Source: Lentinus brumalis (Eukaryota; Basidiomycota; Agaricomycetes; Polyporales; Polyporaceae). Taken from it: a stretch of 64,000 nt of DNA. The position numbers and the translations under genes are program-made. The stretch covers positions 1,178,001 through 1,242,000 of the forward strand of contig MARA01000009.1 of the NCBI GenBank assembly GCA_001792895.1. Reading direction: 5' to 3'. Position 1 is the stretch's first letter; the number at the start of each line of letters is the position of its first letter. Shown here one piece after another: positions 1-11,799 of the stretch. The notes beneath the pieces were generated by a model. The model had not been told where the DNA came from. It saw nothing but the letters and a program-made list of their open reading frames with translations, and made no database searches.

Positions 1-3000
1 AAGACGTACTTACTTACAGGCAGCGAGAGGATGCCGCGTGGCAGCCACGCGGCCGTGACGTCATCTGTCTGCTCGTTACAAGCATCCTCGACTCTAAGTC
101 AAGCTCACCCACTACGGCCTGAGACAATCGCGCCCCAGTCTGCGACCTGCCCGTCCATGTCTGCTGTCTACAGCCCCTCCGCAATGCGCGCTCGAATCCG
201 GAGTCTTACAGCAAGTTCTGCAGTTCTCTTGCCCTGGGTCAACTTCACTTCGCCCATCCTTCCATGACGGCTGATTCCCTGCGCTACTCGTACGTGTTCT
301 CTATCGGTCTTCTAGGCTTGTTAAGGGCCAGGACACTGCGGGTTGAGATTGCGGATGGTGCTGGTGAGCGCGAGGAGCTGCAAGAGAGAGTGCGCTTCGA
401 CCAGTGCAAGTTTCGCGAGCATCTCACTCGGGTCAGTTTTTCTCTCTATGTTAGCACTGTTCTTCACCATCATTGACTCTGACATACAGATTATCTCAAT
501 CCCCCTATATACACTTCGGACCTCGTTTTTATCCCGAGAAGGTCGAGCTTATTAAGACATGGCTCAAGCTCTGGCCTTTGGACACATCGCTGCAATGTCA
601 GGAGCCTGAAGTCGCGTCGCCGAGCAACGGGAACTCACAGACGTCGACTCAAACCGCGTCACAGTTTGCACGACTTGGTACCAGGCGAGTCGTCGTTCGG
701 CACTCCCACTTCCTCATCTTTCCTACCATCTTCATCGCTCTGTGGACCCCAATGTTCCGTCATCGCACACCTCAGCTATCGCATGCGTCTCTGCCCATAC
801 CCGTGCCGCCCACGTTTTCGGGATCAACCTACAGCAACCTTCTCTGCTTGCATGCGGGCGCGCCGTCGAGAAGGCTACTAGCCACTGCGAGCGGGCCAGA
901 TACTGTCGTGGCCGGCTCGTCGGGGCTGCCCGTGACTGTATCCCTTCGCTGACGACATTCCACCCTGTCTCCGTCGGGGTCGCTCTCGACACTGGCCGCC
1001 TTGCCATGGTACCGGCCTGAGGACTCGGTGTCCACGTAGTCGTGTTTAGGAAGCACTCCGTTGAGGTCAGTGTCCTGATTCGGTTCCTGCGTGCTCGCTT
1101 ACTGAATGTCTCTCCGATAGCGCGATCCGCCGACCGTAGCTTCCCTTTGAATGACTGAGGAGGTGCACGAAGCGAGCCGGTCGGTAGTCAACACCCCGCC
1201 GACGGTGCCACCGACACAACAGATCGTCATGCTCTGGCCGCACTGCATCCGCAACAGACAGCGATCCCCCGTCGTCGAGCTGGAATGCTGTTCGTCCGGG
1301 CCCAGTCTTGCCTTCTCCACCCTCCCCGCCGTTCAGCCTCATCTCTCTCAGCTACCGACCTTCGTAGTCCGTTGCATCGAGCTCAAGACGCACAGGTCGC
1401 GAGCACAGACACGTACGACGTTCGGGCTGTGTCACCGAGATTCCGTTCCGACGAGCTTGCCCCATCAATCGGGCTCCCTTGCAGTCGGATCCATCCCTGT
1501 TCCTGCGACGAGTCACGGGCCATGAGTCTTCACCCGTGGGGACGCAGCAAGGCGCATATACGAATCGATACCAGGACCAGGCGCGGTCGAAAGCCCAACT
1601 CTCATGTTGGGCTAGGGAAGTCGAAGATGTTCAATGTCTTTCTTCCCGCCTCTGCTGCTGCTGTAACGACCCGTTGAACTGGAGGAAGCGCGGATCTGTT
1701 GCCCATCATCGTCAGCCTACTGGCTCTAGCGGCTGTCGATGACGCGTCTTCTCCTACTGCCAAGGCTCGTACAAGCGAGATGCAGTTCATCGGTCACATT
1801 TATCCCCTTGCCGGGCTACGAGTGCGATTGCGAAGGCACGCACACGAGATTGAGCCCGTGCTCTGGCGCAGTCGACTGGCTTCACCGGTTTGGGGAACAC
1901 GCAGATGTTCGTGGTTGTCTTATGGACAAAGATTATCCCGCCGCACTTACGCGTCGTCACTGCAACCCCGTCTTGCACGCCGCTGCCAGTCCAGCCTATG
2001 CTGAGGCTCGCCCCGGAGTTCAATAAGGAGATTGATATGTACATTCGACCCTCCTACGCTGGACGCGAGCAGCCATCGCTGCGACTCAGACGCAAGGTGC
2101 CGTCACCTCCAAGGCTCCCAGTCCGCCTTCAGTTTCGGACGGTGGAACGCCACGATGGCTTCGAGCGACGTCAGTGGTAAGAGCGACGCAATCCGGGACT
2201 ACGGTGGATCCAGACATCTCGATCCTCATTGGCACACCATCCCATCTTCCACCGTCGACTGCGCACTCACGTCGCGACCACTGCAATTCCGAACGAACCC
2301 ACGGGCAGTGACCGAAGGGCGCTAAACAGCGAACATCATATTGCGAACGGTTCCCGCTCCTCCGCCGTTCCGCCGCCCTCTGTCCGTACCACGAGCGCGG
2401 ACGGTTCTGCGGTCAGCGCCACCGGCGAGGCCGCACACTCCCATATTTTCACGGATCCTGCCGTTTTATAGCTACTTCCCGCTGTCCCATTACCTCTCTT
2501 CCCGCCTCCGTGCGGCATACACCGACTCGTCCCATGCATCTTCTTCAACTCCTCGAGCTCGTCGATCCCGAGGTTCTTAGCCCGTTCCCCCTACACGTAC
2601 GTATGGACCTTGGCTCTTCACTCGCTTGTCGTTTTTCCAGCTTTGTAGTCCCACCGACACACCAAGCCTCGTTGCGGCTCGCATCGCAGCTGATAACTGA
2701 TCACCATTTATGGTACCTACTGCACCGCGCACGATTGCCCTATATCTTGTGCTATGTACCGTCTCCTGGCACCGCGTATTCACATGTTTTCCATCGTACC
2801 CAGCGACGTACTTATCCTGGGTCAGCCGTCCACAGACCGGTCGGGAAGCGATTGACATGTCCAGCGCGCTGGACGAGGGAGGTCGACAGCAGCAGCCATA
2901 CGCAGAGTCCTCGCTGAGAGCGTCCAGAGAGTCCTGTCGATGACACCGCACGGGACTGTGTCGCATGAGTGTTCTTGGTATGGGCGATGTCGCAGTTTCT

Positions 3001-5511
3001 GAACCGGAGGGCTGCTGCCATCGAGCCTATACACAAGACGTATTGCTATCAGTGTGCACGCTAGCCTAGTAAGCCCTGCAGACGTACCTTGAGGCTCTCG
3101 TCCCGGACAGACGTGCCCGCACGTCGTTGTGTCCTTCCGGCAGTGAACACGCGGCGTGCTGAGCAAAGCTTACAGTAAGCCGCGTCGCCGTGATGAGGAA
3201 GACCTCAGCCGACTGACTGACTGACCGTGCATCGCCCGCACTGCGAGTTGTACTGGCGATGATCAGGAGCGCAGCGCAGCGGGCCCGACACCTTTCGGGC
3301 CTTGAGGACAGAGTACCTCGACGTGGAGAGTTGCTGAAGGGTCGGCGAGTGAGGCGGGCACCGCGACTATGACGCCACGCACCGGCCTACCACAATTGAA
3401 CATTGACGGCTCTGCGTGCTGGGAGAAGTCGCAGAAATCAGGGAGGACGAGTGCCAGAATTAGCTTGAGCACGAACTCGACCGCGAGCCATACTTTGCGG
3501 CTTGTACGACAAAGACGCTGCTTGCCTCCCGCGTCATCGAGGCCAATAGACCGGCGATCACTGCAATCTACTATCGCACAACTCGCGCACAGACTGTCCG
3601 AGAGATCGCCAGCGTCCGGTACCGCCCTGTGTGCATTGAAGTTCGTGAGGAACCTGCTGCAGTCGAGTATGGCGTGCGATGTCAAGTATAGATGACGGGA
3701 CTTCTGTAGCTCTTCGGTGTATAGTCTGGCCGGTATCTGAGTGCATGAGTTAGCGTGTCCAGCGCAACATAATACAACTCCGTACGTTGTAGAACCAGTC
3801 GACGGCCGTGTCCACCGCAAACCACTTGCAGAGCGTAAGAGGATGGGGGCAGAGAGTAGGTAGACGTGGCAGGCAGCAAGCGTTGAGAGGAGTCGATATA
3901 GTAGAGCAGGAGTGGTACCAGTGCGCAATGCACGTAAACAAGAAGACGGTCCGAACCGCATTCGTCGCCATCCAGCAGCTGGGCAGCCAAGGCCGGGGAC
4001 ACGACTTGAGCGCTGTGATGAAGTCTAAGTCACCCGGGGGAGAAGAGATCACCAGCGCTGGTGGAGAATACATACCATTTAGATGATACAGCATTCAGGA
4101 GAGAATAGAACGGCCACGAAGGCGACGGAGGGCCTGGGATAGAGCTTGAATGTGATGCTGGTCAAAGTCAGTACTTATGAGAGCGCACCATGGCAGCGCT
4201 AGGGAATTACGAGGCGTTGAAATTGCGCCTGCTGTGGCAACCGTCGCAGCAGGGAAGAAGTCAATCGATCTTTCTCATGGCGGTCACGTTCGCCAGGAAA
4301 GAGGTGCATACATACATAGCGAGGCGCGAGAGGCAGCGAAAGGCAGGCCTGCTCGCATGGCTGCCATGTGCGTTCGACGACATGATGTCATTTGTCATGA
4401 CGAGCTGCAAGCTGCCTCTCGAGTCTCATGCCTTCCTCCTGCTCCCTCTTCCTCCTGCTTCCTCGATCGTCTCTGGCCAGCCCATCCGCTACAGACTGTA
4501 CAAGATACCACACTGCGTTGGGCTTCTCTGCGCGGCGGACATGGGGGCCGCTCTGGGCACCCCACGACGTGACAACTGAAGGGCGAGGAGCTGCAGACGG
4601 AGGTTAGTCGTGGCCGAAGCGTTGGATACTCGCATCCGAGTCGGGCTCGTCGGAATCAAGGTCAGCTCTCGCGATTCAATACCATGTACCATTGCCCAAC
4701 GATGGGAGACCTTACATAAAGTACCTCACAGATCCCCTCCCTACGGGTCTCCTGCACCATCGCTCGGTCGGGAGAAGGTCGGTGCCTGCGGTTCTTCAAC
4801 TCAAGCGCACCTGGTTGGATTCAGCTTTGATTCTGAGGAGCATGGACGCATCGATGACAACTCAAAAGGAAATCACGATCAGGCGAGTCGTCCGCGTTAT
4901 TCGCAGCACCGAGTCTCTCGCCCCCGCCTTCCCTCGTCATAGCTATCCCCATGCTACGTCCCTCTGAATACATCGACATCCTCCACCTCGGTTATGCTCG
5001 CTATCGTCGCCCATCCATCCTCCTGCAAATCCTGGTGCTCAAAGCCCTCGCCCTCGCCCTCGTCCTAGCTCTCTGCTCGGCATCAACGCATATAGCTTTC
5101 ACTGGAACGACATTCGTGTTCCTCAACCCTGCCTTTTCAACCGACGTATCACACAGGGAGTCTGTGCGCGCGTATCCGAATTTGAAGGGGAGAACGGTGC
5201 CGAGTAGAGTTGTAAGTAGCCTTCATCGTCGTCGTCTCGGGCAGCTGCGGTCGTGGCTGCTGCCTTCGCTGGTGCCGCCGCGTTCAAATCTGGTCTTCCC
5301 GGAGCCAACCGGAGCGCGAAGTTGGAGCTCAACTTGGTGCCAAGAGTGGAGGACGTTACAGCAGTTTGCAAAACGATAGGCCCCTCAGGCAAAGTATGTA
5401 CACATAGTCGGTTAGTGCTTTTTGAAACTCCGATGATTCTCACGTCAGACTGCTTGAAGTCGACCTTGCAGTGGCCGCCACGATCTTGTCCCTCCTTCGG
5501 AGTCCTCCTGC
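1..5511. other. Region without a supported gene
   Basis: Only short open frames occur, on both strands, with no recognisable domain, no convincing intron chain and no element ends that I could pair. The longest open frame (3263-3961, minus) has no family-like motif. The ORF at 4190-4579 (plus) begins in a fair start context (ACCATGG) but resembles nothing I know. I see no paired LTRs, TIRs or RNA genes here. Old decayed transposon or gene remnants are possible. Confidence 0.5.
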
Positions 5512-6726
5512 ATGTCTCGCCGTCATATCTCGAAGGAGATCAAAGATGTAGCGTTGCGGTTGTCTCTGGAACTTGGCCTCCCCGACAAGAGGATAAAAAG
5601 ATACCTAGGCATCAGTATCCGTGCACTCAAGCGACTGCGCCAAACCTTCCGCGAGACTGGTGACACGGTTAGGAGACCAGTCTGCAATGGTCGACCTCGT
5701 CAGATGGACGCTCTCGACGTTAACGTTCGTAGCTTTGCAATTTCCTAGAGGGCTCTGGGAGGCATTACTGACATCGCTTCAGTTCCTAGAAGGCTGTATC
5801 GAGCGGCAACCTGACATATCATTGGAGGAGCTGAGGGTCCATCTGTTAGAGATCTGCAACGTCAACGCGTCCGTAGCATCAATTTGGAGAGGTATGAGGA
5901 GACGCGGCTTCAGCCGGAAGATGGTGCGTACATGGGCTGGTCCTGAATAGCTTGATCTTGACTCTGACTTCTTACTAGGTTACACGACCAGCAAGAGAGA
6001 GGAACGAGGAGGACCGAACTGCGTTCAAGATCGTTGTAGGCGATCACTATCTTCCGCACCAACTTGTCTTCGCGGACGAGACTCATTTCAACCGTATCAC
6101 GCTCCGACGTCGCTACGGCTGGGCGCCGTTGGGCGACCGTGCACGACGACGTGATTTCTTCATCCGTGGAACGAGGTACGTAGAATTTGAATTCAGTAAC
6201 CAGTCACGGTGAGTATGTACCAACCATGGCTTGCCTTACAGATATTCGATTCTTCCCGCGATGTCTCTCGACGGTATCCTCCATCTTGTGGTACAAGACC
6301 ATCCCTATACAGGCGACGACTTCGCAGAGTTTGTAGAAGGGACCCTCGACCGCATGCAGCCATGGCCGCTCGCTAACTCCGTCCTTGTCATGGACAACGC
6401 GTCAATACACCGAGTGCCAGGAATCCGTGCCATGGTGGAAGCACGGTAAGCATATTCAGTACCCACTCAGCTGTGCCTTGCCATCCTGATGTTTCGACAG
6501 TGGTATGCGCCTTCTGTACCTGCCAGCATACTCTCCGGACCTGAATCCTATCGAAGAGGCCTTCTCTGCGCTGAAGAGTTGGTTGCGAACAAACCGGGAC
6601 TATGTTCTTGGCGAGACGGAAGGTTTCGACCGGGATCCGTATGCGCTTATCTGGGAAGCTGCATACACTTCAATCACGCCCGAGTCGGCATATGGGTGGT
6701 ACAAGCACAGTGAGTACATCGCGTGA
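5512..6726 (+). CDS. Tc1/mariner-type DDE transposase, five exons
   Basis: Predicted cut-and-paste transposase acting in the nucleus. Exons read 5512-5724, 5783-5923, 5979-6175, 6242-6445 and 6501-6726, joined by four 55-66 nt introns (GTTCGT, GTGCGT, GTACGT and GTAAGC donors, AG acceptors). The N-terminus is a helix-turn-helix of about 60 residues (start MSRRHISKEI) followed by a GRPR linker, the usual DNA-binding arrangement. The catalytic core shows FADETHF (first Asp), LVMDNASIH (second Asp) and YSPDLNPIEEAF (Glu). There are 34 residues between the second Asp and the Glu, i.e. DD34E of the Tc1 type. The frame is open through all exons, so it may encode a full-length protein of about 325 aa. 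I could not locate matching inverted ends. The last exon could instead splice at AAGCACA|GTGAGT. Introns are common in such genes of mushroom-forming fungi; domestication cannot be excluded. Confidence 0.8.
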
Positions 6727-6978
6727 ACTAGTTATGCGAGTGGTTAGCGGATCTTCGTCCGTTCAATACATATGATCAATGTACAGATAATGTTTCGTCA
6801 TTCCGAATTCGTACTTAGTATGTAAAACAACAAGAATGCAAGATGCGCTACCAAGAGGCTGTACTACCAAGACATTGCGCTACTGAAGTATAGTAGGTTC
6901 TGGTTATATGTTTTACGTCGATGTCGCTGCTCAAGAATATGTCGCACAAGTGACAAGTCAGATCACCGCCCCCATCAG

Positions 6979-8961
6979 CTAATCCTCTGAACGCTCATCT
7001 ACAACATCGCTCCCCGAGTCCGCCTCCCAATTGCACCCCTCGTCACTGTCGATTCCCTCGAGCTCCGCTGCTAGCTCATCAAACAAGTCGTCAACCCTGT
7101 CTCGAGGGCGGCCCGGACGCGCACCTACTTGACCAGCATCACCGGCATGATCTGGTGCCGTCAGCGGAGGCCGCCGCAAGCCAAGGACTGGTGCAACACC
7201 ATACTCCGCATAGCGATGCAGACGCTTGGCATGCCAATGTCCAACGATCTCTGCGAGGAGTTCAACAGGGAGCAAGAGGAGCTTCGATGCGTCGTCGATG
7301 CCAATCTCGAGGAGCTGCGCCTCAAGCTCTGTGAAGTTTGCATCGGGAAAGTCGATGGCAAGGAGGTCCAACACAAGCTGAACCCGCGGGTAGACGACCG
7401 TACCCGGTTCTACTATCTGAGGCGGCTGAGTGAGTGCCAGCATAGCAACTGCACGTCGCTCGTCATTCTCAACATCCACGGAGTCAGCACGCCAGGTCCC
7501 GCCCAAAGAAATCGAGCTCGAGGATGACGCGTCTGAAGATACGGCCAGCCGGGATGGACCGGCATCAGAGACCCATGCATCCGAGCTCGAACGCGGAGTC
7601 CAGGTACTCGCACTTGGAGGCTGAGCGGTGGGATTGATGGTGCAAGCCGAGGGTGTACCATTGATGGTGAAGTGGAACTGGGGCGGCTGGGGCGGCTGGG
7701 ATCCGGAGAGGCGTGGTCGCTTCAAAGGGCTGTGGTCAAAGTTGAGGGAGTTCGGTGGGGAGTAGATAGAGGCTTGTCCGAGTGACTGAACAAACATGAG
7801 TATAGCATACAGTGGTGCCGTTATAGAGACCAATGACTCACCATCTTTCGGGCCCAAAGCGACATCTGCTGGTGATCGAGACGGATATGGTTGTCGTGTC
7901 CTCCCTGACGGCTTATGAAGCAGTGCCCATGATGTGCTTCGCAATGCAGCGAGCTCTCGAGCTGCCGATGAGCCTGAAACTGCGAACCAGACAGCGCTGC
8001 CTGGTTAGGTGGAGGAGGGATGTCGTCATCGCGGCTCCGCTTCTCCTTTCGATTTGCCTTTGGCTTTGGTGTCTAGCTCGAGCACCGGTCAGGTCTGTCC
8101 CGAGACTTCAGATGCATGCTAAGTACTCACGGCGTTCCTGACCTCGACAGCTACCGCCTTCACACGCGCATTCATTGCCTTGGTGTGCACAAGGCCCATT
8201 GCGATCTCGAAGTCCCGGGAGTTGGATAGGTTCGTTACCCTACCACTTTCTAGGATCTTGTATGCAAGCTGGATAGGTTGCGGTGTCCCGACTAGGTACG
8301 CAGTAGAACGGTCGCGGAAGTCGTTCCAGGGCATGTTGGTCTCCGCACTGAACTCGTGCTTCGCAGTGTTGACCACAAATACCTGGAACCGGAACACTGC
8401 AGTACTCATATGTGAGTCCTTGGCCAATGCGCCGACTGACAACAGAGGTGGTAGTACGTACCTCCGGGACTTGGTTCGGGATTTGGCCGGGGTTTCGGTG
8501 CACCCCTCAAAGGAACAGGTGGACGGTGTGGTGCGACCGCATACTGCTGAGGAAGTTGTGCATATTGATGAGGTTGCGGAGCATACTGCGGAGGGAATGC
8601 GGCATAGTGCTGGAACTGAGGCGCGTATGCCTGCTGAGGCGGCAGGGCATACTGCTGCGGCGCATACCGTGACTGCACCCCGTACTGAGGCTGAGGGATC
8701 GGAAACAGCCCAGGCGCTGCAGCGTAGGCTTGTTGAGCATGATACGGTGCTGGCTGAGGGACATGTCCTTGCACAGGAGGTGCACCATAACGATATTGCG
8801 CAGGTCCCAAGCCGTGGTTCATTGGAGGAGGGAGCAGCGGCGGGGGCTGAGCAAACGGATACTGCGCACCGTGACCATGCCAACCAAAGTTGTGTACACC
8901 GCCATCATGACCAGCAGGTTGAGCTACATCCGAGTCGGGTGTGGGGCTACGGCGCAAATCA
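6979..8961 (-). CDS. Multi-exon gene of unknown function with Pro/Gln/Tyr-rich N-terminal part
   Basis: Exons on the minus strand read 8961-8462, 8396-8131, roughly 8076-7842 and 7785-6979. The first exon encodes a low-complexity Ala/Pro/Gln/Tyr segment with repeated AP-Q-Y units. The second gives a compact region containing HEFSAETNMPWNDFRDR. The third contains a Cys/His-rich stretch (LHCEAHHGHCF) ending in MSLWARKM. The fourth is Ser/Pro-rich and ends in an acidic tail at a TAG. I recall similar Cys/His-plus-'LWARKM' proteins as a multicopy hypothetical family in polypores, but know no function. In the third exon the frame breaks once near 8033 (one base appears missing). The true start lies upstream of 8961 and is unresolved; the exon boundaries are my own splice calls. 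No signal peptide or membrane segment is evident. Confidence 0.5.
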
Positions 8962-9346
8962 CTGCGTAAATGGGCGAATATGATCCTTAGGAAATGGCCT
9001 GTTCGACATTTAGAATGCGAAGGTCACGCATACCTTGCGATCCAAGATCGGATACTGCGTCGACCATGTACTTGCGTCACGTTTCCTTGCGGCCGAACGA
9101 TTCGTTCTACCGCGAGTCTCCCGGGGTGTTCGACCATGGTACATGGTCGTACGTAGCTGAGCGACTCCGGGGATCAGGCGCCCAACTGGCGTCACATCTT
9201 GATCGCAAGGTCGACTCGACGCTCGCGCACATTACACCCAGTCAAATGAAGGTGCTTCAAAATACAGTATCAATTGGCTACAACAGCAACTATCTAGACC
9301 TAGTCATATCCACTGCCCCTCTATCTGACGACCCATGTGTACTTAC

Positions 9347-10145
9347 TCCCCGCGTCGCTGATGTTCAGAATGGCTAAGGCGTCCGCCAGGTTCTTGATGC
9401 GTTGAACTGGACGAAGGAAAATTGAACGCTTAGGTCGAGGACGTGCTGCCGCATCGTAGAGACCCTGTATACAGTATTTTAGCACGACAATGTAGATTGC
9501 CTTGTAAAGGTATACTGGAACACACCTTGATGCGGTCGACGGCGATGAGAATCTTGATCACGAATCGTAGTGGGGGATGACGAGATCGGGCGTGCCCAGT
9601 AACGCGACGCGAAACAGTATACATACCAATAAAACCGAACGAACCTCTGCTCCCGCATGACCCTGTTCTCCTGCACCATACTACGCAGCCAAAGCGGCGC
9701 GCCAGGAGCCTCTACGTCGTTGATGGTCCAACTGTCGAGCTCCACGGTCACAGGCCTAATGAACAGGGCCGGCGCGACTGTGACCTTAAAATGGTACGTC
9801 GGAGTTTCCTGAACACAAGAATCCTCCTCTTCCTCGACCTGTAAGAAGTCAGCGCCGTGCTTTGGGAGAGAGAGAGAGCGACGCACCGTAGTCATGTCGA
9901 CCGAAAACTTCAGCTCGACATTCGGACGAGTGTCCGGGCCTGAGTCCTCTCCCCAGCCCCTACTAACCGAACCCTTCCTCGAGCACATTAACTACGAGTT
10001 CAACCAGAGTCCACGGTCCTCGGGGTAGGTCGAAGAGCTTCGTCGCGAGGTCTTTTGGACGAGGAGGAGCGATCGCACCGGTGCAATAAGTGGTGGAAGT
10101 GGTCTTGCGACCGGAGTGCTCAAGGACACAATTCGAGCGAGGCAT
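9347..10145 (-). CDS. Probable multi-exon gene, unknown product (partial model)
   Basis: An ATG at 10145 opens a frame of about 57 codons (MPRSNCVLEH start). A second coding block at about 9955-9640 reads ELKFSVDMTT, then a clear 48-nt intron (GTGCGT...TTACAG), then VEEEEDSCVQ onward. A third block ends in ILIAVDRIK|GTGTGT near 9526, and a fourth reads DALAILNISDAG up to a GTAAGT donor at 9346. The chain of typical splice sites and the amino-acid texture argue for a real gene. The joins between blocks 1-2 and 2-3 do not resolve cleanly, and the 3' end is not found. I recognise no domain. It could be the 5' part of the gene annotated at 6979-8961. Confidence 0.35.
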
Positions 10146-11433
10146 GGCTGGCCAGTATGAGAGACAATGTGAAGAACAAAGTAGACGATATTCCTAGGGC
10201 GAGCATGTTATGAAGTATAGCGAGATCGAACATATCGAGGGCGACCATCAGTGCGAGTGGAAGTAGACCAAGGTCGGACGCGCGGAATATTCTTGGTCGA
10301 CCGCGGTATCTTCCGTCGCGCGTGGCCTTACCGCCCGTGAGACTTTCGGTCGCTACGTTCCTGTTCGACCTGCGCTACTCAAAGAATGATCTAGGGTACG
10401 ACGAGAAACACTTCACATCTCACAGCCCAGGATGGCTCAAGTCGCACGCATATCTGTGCAATTTTGACGATCAGACACCTGTCGCGGTCCGACTTGTACT
10501 ACTTCGCGTGCGACCTGTGCGATCCCGCGCATCCTCAGCTCCTCCAAGCCCGGTCTATTTCAGCAACAACGCAGTGAATCGTACACAGGGTTATCAGCAT
10601 CAAGCCCGGGGTTGGGAACATTGTCGTGGGCGTCGAGCAAGGGGTCAGGAACATCCGTGGGATTGGTTGCCATGTCGAGGAATCAGGATGCAAGTCCAAC
10701 TCCGAGTGAACGAATGGTTGTAGGTGCTGACTATATACAGTATTTTGTCCCTCCAACACCCTCGTCATTGTTCAAGGCTCTTGCTCACTGGGGCCCTATC
10801 GTCACCGTATGACGCGCTGTGTTCAAGTTCATCCCTGCCTCCGAAGGCTACAGTACTTACGTGTATTCCCGGCCCGGCCGAAGTTAGGACTCCGCCTAAG
10901 CGACAATGTGCAGAAATTGTTCGAAGGGGCCTATCGTTTTGCAAACTGCTGTAAGGTCACTCGCATGCACTCGATCATGTCCTGTCCTCACTGAGACCAC
11001 CGCATATATTCTACAGGCTGATCCCTTCACGTTCGCGATGAGCAGAGTGGCTTAGAGACGCAAGGCAAGGCAAGGACGGACGTACACCTGGCGGAGACAG
11101 AGATGCAGCGCGATAATTTGACAATGCTGCCCCAGGTCTGACAGCTCTTCGACATCGTCATGACCATCCACTGCCTGAGGTCCGCAGCCGCGAGAGATTC
11201 GTCATCGTCCACCGACATCATGCAGACTGACGACTGACCCTGGTCACGTTCAACTTCGGCCTCGTGCTCGTTTCCAGGATCAGCGTCCAGCTCATGTCCA
11301 GCCTCGGGAGGTCTGCGAGTAGTACTCGTTCAGAAGACACACACGCCGCAAACAAATACGCTGGGCCCGGCGCCGAGATATCCGACTGACCCGTCTCAAC
11401 CAGCTCTGTAATGAAGGTCCGCATCCCTCCCCA
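10146..11433. other. Intergenic/host DNA upstream of the copia array
   Basis: No gene can be modelled with confidence. The last stretch (11433-11227, minus) is an open frame that continues in phase with 24382-24290 on the far side of the copia array when one copy of the target duplication is removed, so it is probably part of a host ORF split by the insertion. The plus strand is also open across the same empty site (ATG at 11412), so the coding strand is uncertain. Confidence 0.35.
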
Positions 11434-11438
11434 GTCTT

Positions 11439-11792
11439 TAATAGCGAACAGCGGTCAGCGGGAGCTCAGTCGGGAGGAATAACGACTATATTATCCTGTA
11501 CCTAATAGCGAACAGCGGTCAGCGGGAGCTAGATACAGGAATCAGTAATGAGCAATGAGTGCAACGAATGTATGGCATACCTCAGTCGGGAGGAATAACG
11601 ACTGAGGAAAGGAGAGCGTACGCGGGCGACGTGTAGACAAGCCCGCGGAGAAATCCGAGACAGTAAGTAACGTAAGTAAGTACGGTAAGTACGTATTGAA
11701 AGTCCGATTAAAACATATTCTATCGTAGCGCTGCTAACGCGCGAGTTGTCCTTGTACTCGTACTTCATACGCGTACCTCTACATCCTCAACA
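11439..11792 (-). repeat. Copia LTR1 (3' LTR of element A)
   Basis: 354-bp LTR. In element orientation it starts TGTTGAGGATG and ends CGCTATTA. Its 3' end contains two copies of a 28-bp module (11439-11466 and 11503-11530) and an imperfect palindrome CTCAGTCG...CGACTGAG. A purine-rich tract on the minus strand (GTTGAGGGGGAG, 11793-11804) abuts it and fits the polypurine tract. Host flank and the GTCTT duplication lie immediately to the left. Confidence 0.9.
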
Positions 11793-11799
11793 CTCCCCC

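Noticed and set aside
3263..3961. Open frame of 232 codons on the minus strand
   Set aside because: No recognisable domain, odd composition, no splice context, and overlapping frames are similarly open. Treated as chance.
11529..11768. 79-codon frame inside the copia LTR (repeated in each LTR)
   Set aside because: It recurs only because the LTR recurs, and has no coding character.
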